Assembly (NCBI GenBank): GCA_002454415.1
Contig: DKIT01000199.1
Location: 2,118-19,243, forward strand
Length of the DNA: 17,126 nt
Source: Sphingobacterium sp. UBA6711
GTDB lineage: Bacteria; Bacteroidota; Bacteroidia; Sphingobacteriales; Sphingobacteriaceae
Direction: 5' to 3'
Every line of letters begins with the position of its first letter. The stretch's first letter is position 1. This document shows, piece by piece, positions 14,755 to 17,126 of the stretch. The notes under the pieces were generated by a model. That model was given only the letters and a program-made list of their open reading frames with translations. It did no database searches and was not told where the DNA came from. The position numbers were made by a program, and so were the translations under genes.

Positions 14755-14775
14755 TGTGCGTGACGATAAGTCAAA
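14745..14775 (-). promoter_or_regulatory. Bacteroidota-type promoter of the stress-protein operon
   Basis: On the minus strand TTTG (14775-14772) and TACATTTG (14752-14745) are separated by 19 nt, an exact consensus match. It implies a leader of about 100 nt before the ATG at 14637. Confidence 0.75.
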
Positions 14776-14917
14776 TAGTTTTTGTTGTTTTACGGGTACA
14801 ATTTGACACATGTTAGACAAAATTGAGGATTAAATAACACTTTTAAAATGTTCGATTTAATGCCTGTTAGTGATTACTGTCATAGGTGGAAATTGGTTTA
14901 ACTTCATAGTCTGCAAA

Positions 14918-14973
14918 TGGAGTGTTGATTTTTTTGTTTGAAAAGTCAATAAATACGATTGGAGTGTTTATTG
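14918..14973. repeat. Direct repeat and hairpin in the region upstream of alaS
   Basis: TGGAGTGTTGATT (14918-14930) recurs as TGGAGTGTTTATT (14960-14972), 12 of 13 bases identical and 42 bp apart. The second copy overlaps a hairpin: CAATAAATAC (14947-14956) pairs with GTGTTTATTG (14964-14973), one G-T pair, 7-nt loop. No T-tract follows on the + strand, so it is not a typical terminator. I see no gene in 14776-15010. Confidence 0.4.
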
Positions 14974-15011
14974 GCTATCGTCTTTTCTAGGTCAATATCT
15001 GGAATTCTACA

Positions 15012-15042
15012 TTGCATAACCTACCAATTTTGAGTAAGTTTG
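15012..15042 (+). promoter_or_regulatory. Bacteroidota-type promoter of alaS
   Basis: TTG (15012-15014) and TAAGTTTG (15035-15042) are separated by 20 nt. The ATG follows 21 nt after the -7 element, so the leader is short and leaves little room for a T-box-like regulator. Confidence 0.8.
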
Positions 15043-15063
15043 CACATATTTTTAGATAATTAA

Positions 15064-17126
15064 ATGACAAGTAGAGAAATTCGTCAAGCCTTTCTGGACT
15101 TTTTTAAAAGTAAAGGGCATCAGATAGTACCTTCAGCACCAGTAGTTGTAAAAAATGACCCCACATTAATGTTTACTAATGCTGGGATGAATCAATTTAA
15201 GGATTTGTTCCTTGGTGAAGCACCCATAAAATTTCCCCGTGTTGCTGATACACAACGTTGTCTTCGTGTTTCCGGTAAGCATAATGATTTGGAAGAAGTA
15301 GGAATAGATACTTACCATCACACCTTGTTTGAGATGTTGGGCAATTGGAGCTTTGGAGACTACTTTAAAAAGGAGGCTATTGCTTGGGCTTGGGAGTTAC
15401 TGACAGAAGTTTATAAGTTAGATAAGGATCGTTTATATGTGACCATTTTTGAGGGAGATTCAAAAGAAGGCTTGGAGCGTGATACGGAAGCGTTCGATTT
15501 TTGGAAAGAATGGATCGCTGAAGATCGGATATTACTAGGTAACAAAAAGGATAACTTTTGGGAGATGGGGGAGACAGGACCTTGTGGGCCTTGTTCTGAA
15601 ATTCATTTCGATATGCGTACTGCTGAGGAACGGACTCAGGTTGAAGGACAAATTCTAGTCAATGCCGACCACCCACAAGTGATCGAAATTTGGAACCTCG
15701 TCTTTATGCAATTTAATCGTTTAAAAGATGGAACCCTTCAGTCCCTACCGGCCAAACATGTTGATACTGGAATGGGGTTCGAACGTTTAGTGAGATGTAT
15801 TCAGGGTAAAACATCCAATTACGATACAGACGTGTTTACACCGACCATCAATTTTATTTCAGAAAAATCCGGTATTCAATATGGGGTAGATGAAAAGTCT
15901 GATATTGCTATGCGGGTGGTGTCCGATCATATTCGTGCTGTTAGCTTTGCCATTGCTGATGGACAATTGCCTTCTAATAATAAAGCGGGTTATGTCATTC
16001 GTCGTATTTTACGTCGCGCAGTGCGTTATGCATATACTTTCTTGGGCTTTAAAGCACCATTTATCAATGAGCTTGTTCCTGTATTAGCGGCTCAGTTTGC
16101 TGGTGTATTTGATGAATGGATTCAGCAACAGGATTTTGTTCAAAAAGTAATCTTAGAAGAAGAAGTTTCTTTCTTAAGAACTCTATCTACGGGAGTGCAA
16201 CGTTTCGAAAATTATATTGAAGACCATACCTTAATTAATGGTGACTTCGCTTTTGAACTATACGATACTTATGGCTTCCCGATCGATTTGACAGAATTGT
16301 TAGCGCGTGAGAAAGGATTGACAGTTGATATGGAGGGCTTCAATCAAGCACTTCAAATCCAGAAAGATCGTTCCCGTGCTGCTACAGCTATAGATACAGG
16401 CGACTGGGTTTTGGTTAATGATGAGGAGGGTTTTGAGTTTGTTGGTTATGATACATTAACAGCCAAAACTGAGGTTGTGAAATACCGTAAAGTTGTTTCG
16501 AAAAATAAAGAGCAATTTCAACTAGTGCTTTCTGTTAGTCCTTTTTATGCAGAAGGAGGAGGTCAGGTAGGTGATTCGGGTGAATTGGTTTCCGAAGAAA
16601 CAGGAGAGAAGATTTACATCACCGACACGAAAAAGGAAAACGGCCTATTTGTACATTTTACAAACAAATTGCCTTTAGAATTAAAAGGAACATTCGTTGC
16701 TCAGGTTGATAGCAATAAGCGTATAGATACTGAAAATAACCACTCGGCGACCCATTTGTTGCATGCGGCTCTTAAACAAGTACTCGGAACTCATGTGAAT
16801 CAGAAAGGATCACTGGTCAACGCTGATATTTTGCGCTTTGATATCTCCCACTTTGCTAAAATGACAGATGAAGAGATCAAGCAGGTGGAAGATATTGTCA
16901 ATGCAAAAATACGTGAAAATATTCCGTTAAAAGAGGAACGTAACGTGCCCTATCAACAAGCTTTAGATTCAGGTGTAACGGCTCTGTTTGGGGAAAAATA
17001 TGGAGACTATGTTCGTGTGATTACTTTCGATGATCAATATTCTAAAGAATTATGCGGTGGTACCCATGTTAAAGCAACTGGTCAAATAGGGTTTTTCAAA
17101 ATTGTTTCTGAGTCTGCTGTAGCAGC
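15064..17126 (+). CDS. alaS: Alanyl-tRNA synthetase (3' partial)
   Basis: Class II synthetase that charges tRNA-Ala and hydrolyses mis-charged Ser/Gly-tRNA. 687 complete codons are visible of a usual 870-880; the frame is open to the right edge. The start MTSREIRQAFLDFFKSKGHQ is canonical. The catalytic core shows NWSFGDYFKKEA, WNLVFMQFNR (210-219) and HVDTGMGFERLV (232-243). The editing domain has HSATH, the HxxxH zinc/editing motif, from residue 560, and CGGTH (664-668), the second half of that site, so proofreading should be intact. Only the last part of the editing region and the C-Ala oligomerization domain (roughly 190 residues) fall outside the window. The gene is divergent from the stress-protein operon and has a strong promoter. 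Confidence 0.97.
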   Translation, partial: MTSREIRQAFLDFFKSKGHQIVPSAPVVVKNDPTLMFTNAGMNQFKDLFLGEAPIKFPRVADTQRCLRVSGKHNDLEEVGIDTYHHTLFEMLGNWSFGDYFKKEAIAWAWELLTEVYKLDKDRLYVTIFEGDSKEGLERDTEAFDFWKEWIAEDRILLGNKKDNFWEMGETGPCGPCSEIHFDMRTAEERTQVEGQILVNADHPQVIEIWNLVFMQFNRLKDGTLQSLPAKHVDTGMGFERLVRCIQGKTSNYDTDVFTPTINFISEKSGIQYGVDEKSDIAMRVVSDHIRAVSFAIADGQLPSNNKAGYVIRRILRRAVRYAYTFLGFKAPFINELVPVLAAQFAGVFDEWIQQQDFVQKVILEEEVSFLRTLSTGVQRFENYIEDHTLINGDFAFELYDTYGFPIDLTELLAREKGLTVDMEGFNQALQIQKDRSRAATAIDTGDWVLVNDEEGFEFVGYDTLTAKTEVVKYRKVVSKNKEQFQLVLSVSPFYAEGGGQVGDSGELVSEETGEKIYITDTKKENGLFVHFTNKLPLELKGTFVAQVDSNKRIDTENNHSATHLLHAALKQVLGTHVNQKGSLVNADILRFDISHFAKMTDEEIKQVEDIVNAKIRENIPLKEERNVPYQQALDSGVTALFGEKYGDYVRVITFDDQYSKELCGGTHVKATGQIGFFKIVSESAVA

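Noticed and set aside
14849..14902. A 17-codon frame (starting MFDLMPVSD) upstream of alaS
   Set aside because: It is very short, with no promoter or family signal, and is expected by chance in a 425-nt gap.
15890..16087. A 65-codon frame with hydrophobic segments
   Set aside because: It lies wholly inside alaS in another frame.

Overview
The window looks like a chromosomal piece of a Bacteroidota bacterium, most likely a Sphingobacteriaceae member (Sphingobacterium/Pedobacter-like). The evidence is the SusD-family protein, BACON-domain and DUF1735/DUF4361-type lipoproteins with charged lipoprotein export signals, moderate-to-low GC content, and several promoters of the Bacteroidota type (TTTG/TTG, then 19-20 nt, then TAnnTTTG). 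The genus is inferred from gene content; no rRNA or tRNA gene is present to confirm it.

Left part (1-3980, + strand): the 3' end of a polysaccharide utilization locus. It holds a SusD/RagB outer-membrane glycan-binding lipoprotein (5' end outside the window), a DUF1735/DUF4361-like (BT_3044-type) lipoprotein, and a lipoprotein with two BACON domains and an unassigned C-terminal beta-rich domain. A strong hairpin terminator closes the unit. The SusC partner and any glycosidases would lie to the left, so the glycan cannot be named.

Middle (4000-11000): core genes. dnaX (DNA polymerase III gamma/tau) and rlmB (23S rRNA 2'-O-methyltransferase) read rightward. A long-chain acyl-CoA synthetase and a DEAD-box RNA helicase with a DbpA-type RNA-binding domain and an RGG-rich tail read leftward. 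dnaX carries an A10 run directly after the AAA+/oligomerization part, with stop codons within six codons in both other frames. This is the layout expected for slippage-produced gamma, and it is the most interesting signal in the window.

Right part (11000-17126): an AT-rich 535-nt gap holding the helicase promoter and a small remnant of an ECF sigma factor gene; then, leftward, an OmpA-family protein and a two-gene operon of tandem-domain universal stress proteins. A 425-nt divergent promoter region separates these from alaS (alanyl-tRNA synthetase), which runs off the right edge without its C-terminal domain. rlmB and alaS share nearly identical promoters. I see no mobile element, CRISPR array, tRNA or rRNA, and no clear multi-gene novel system.
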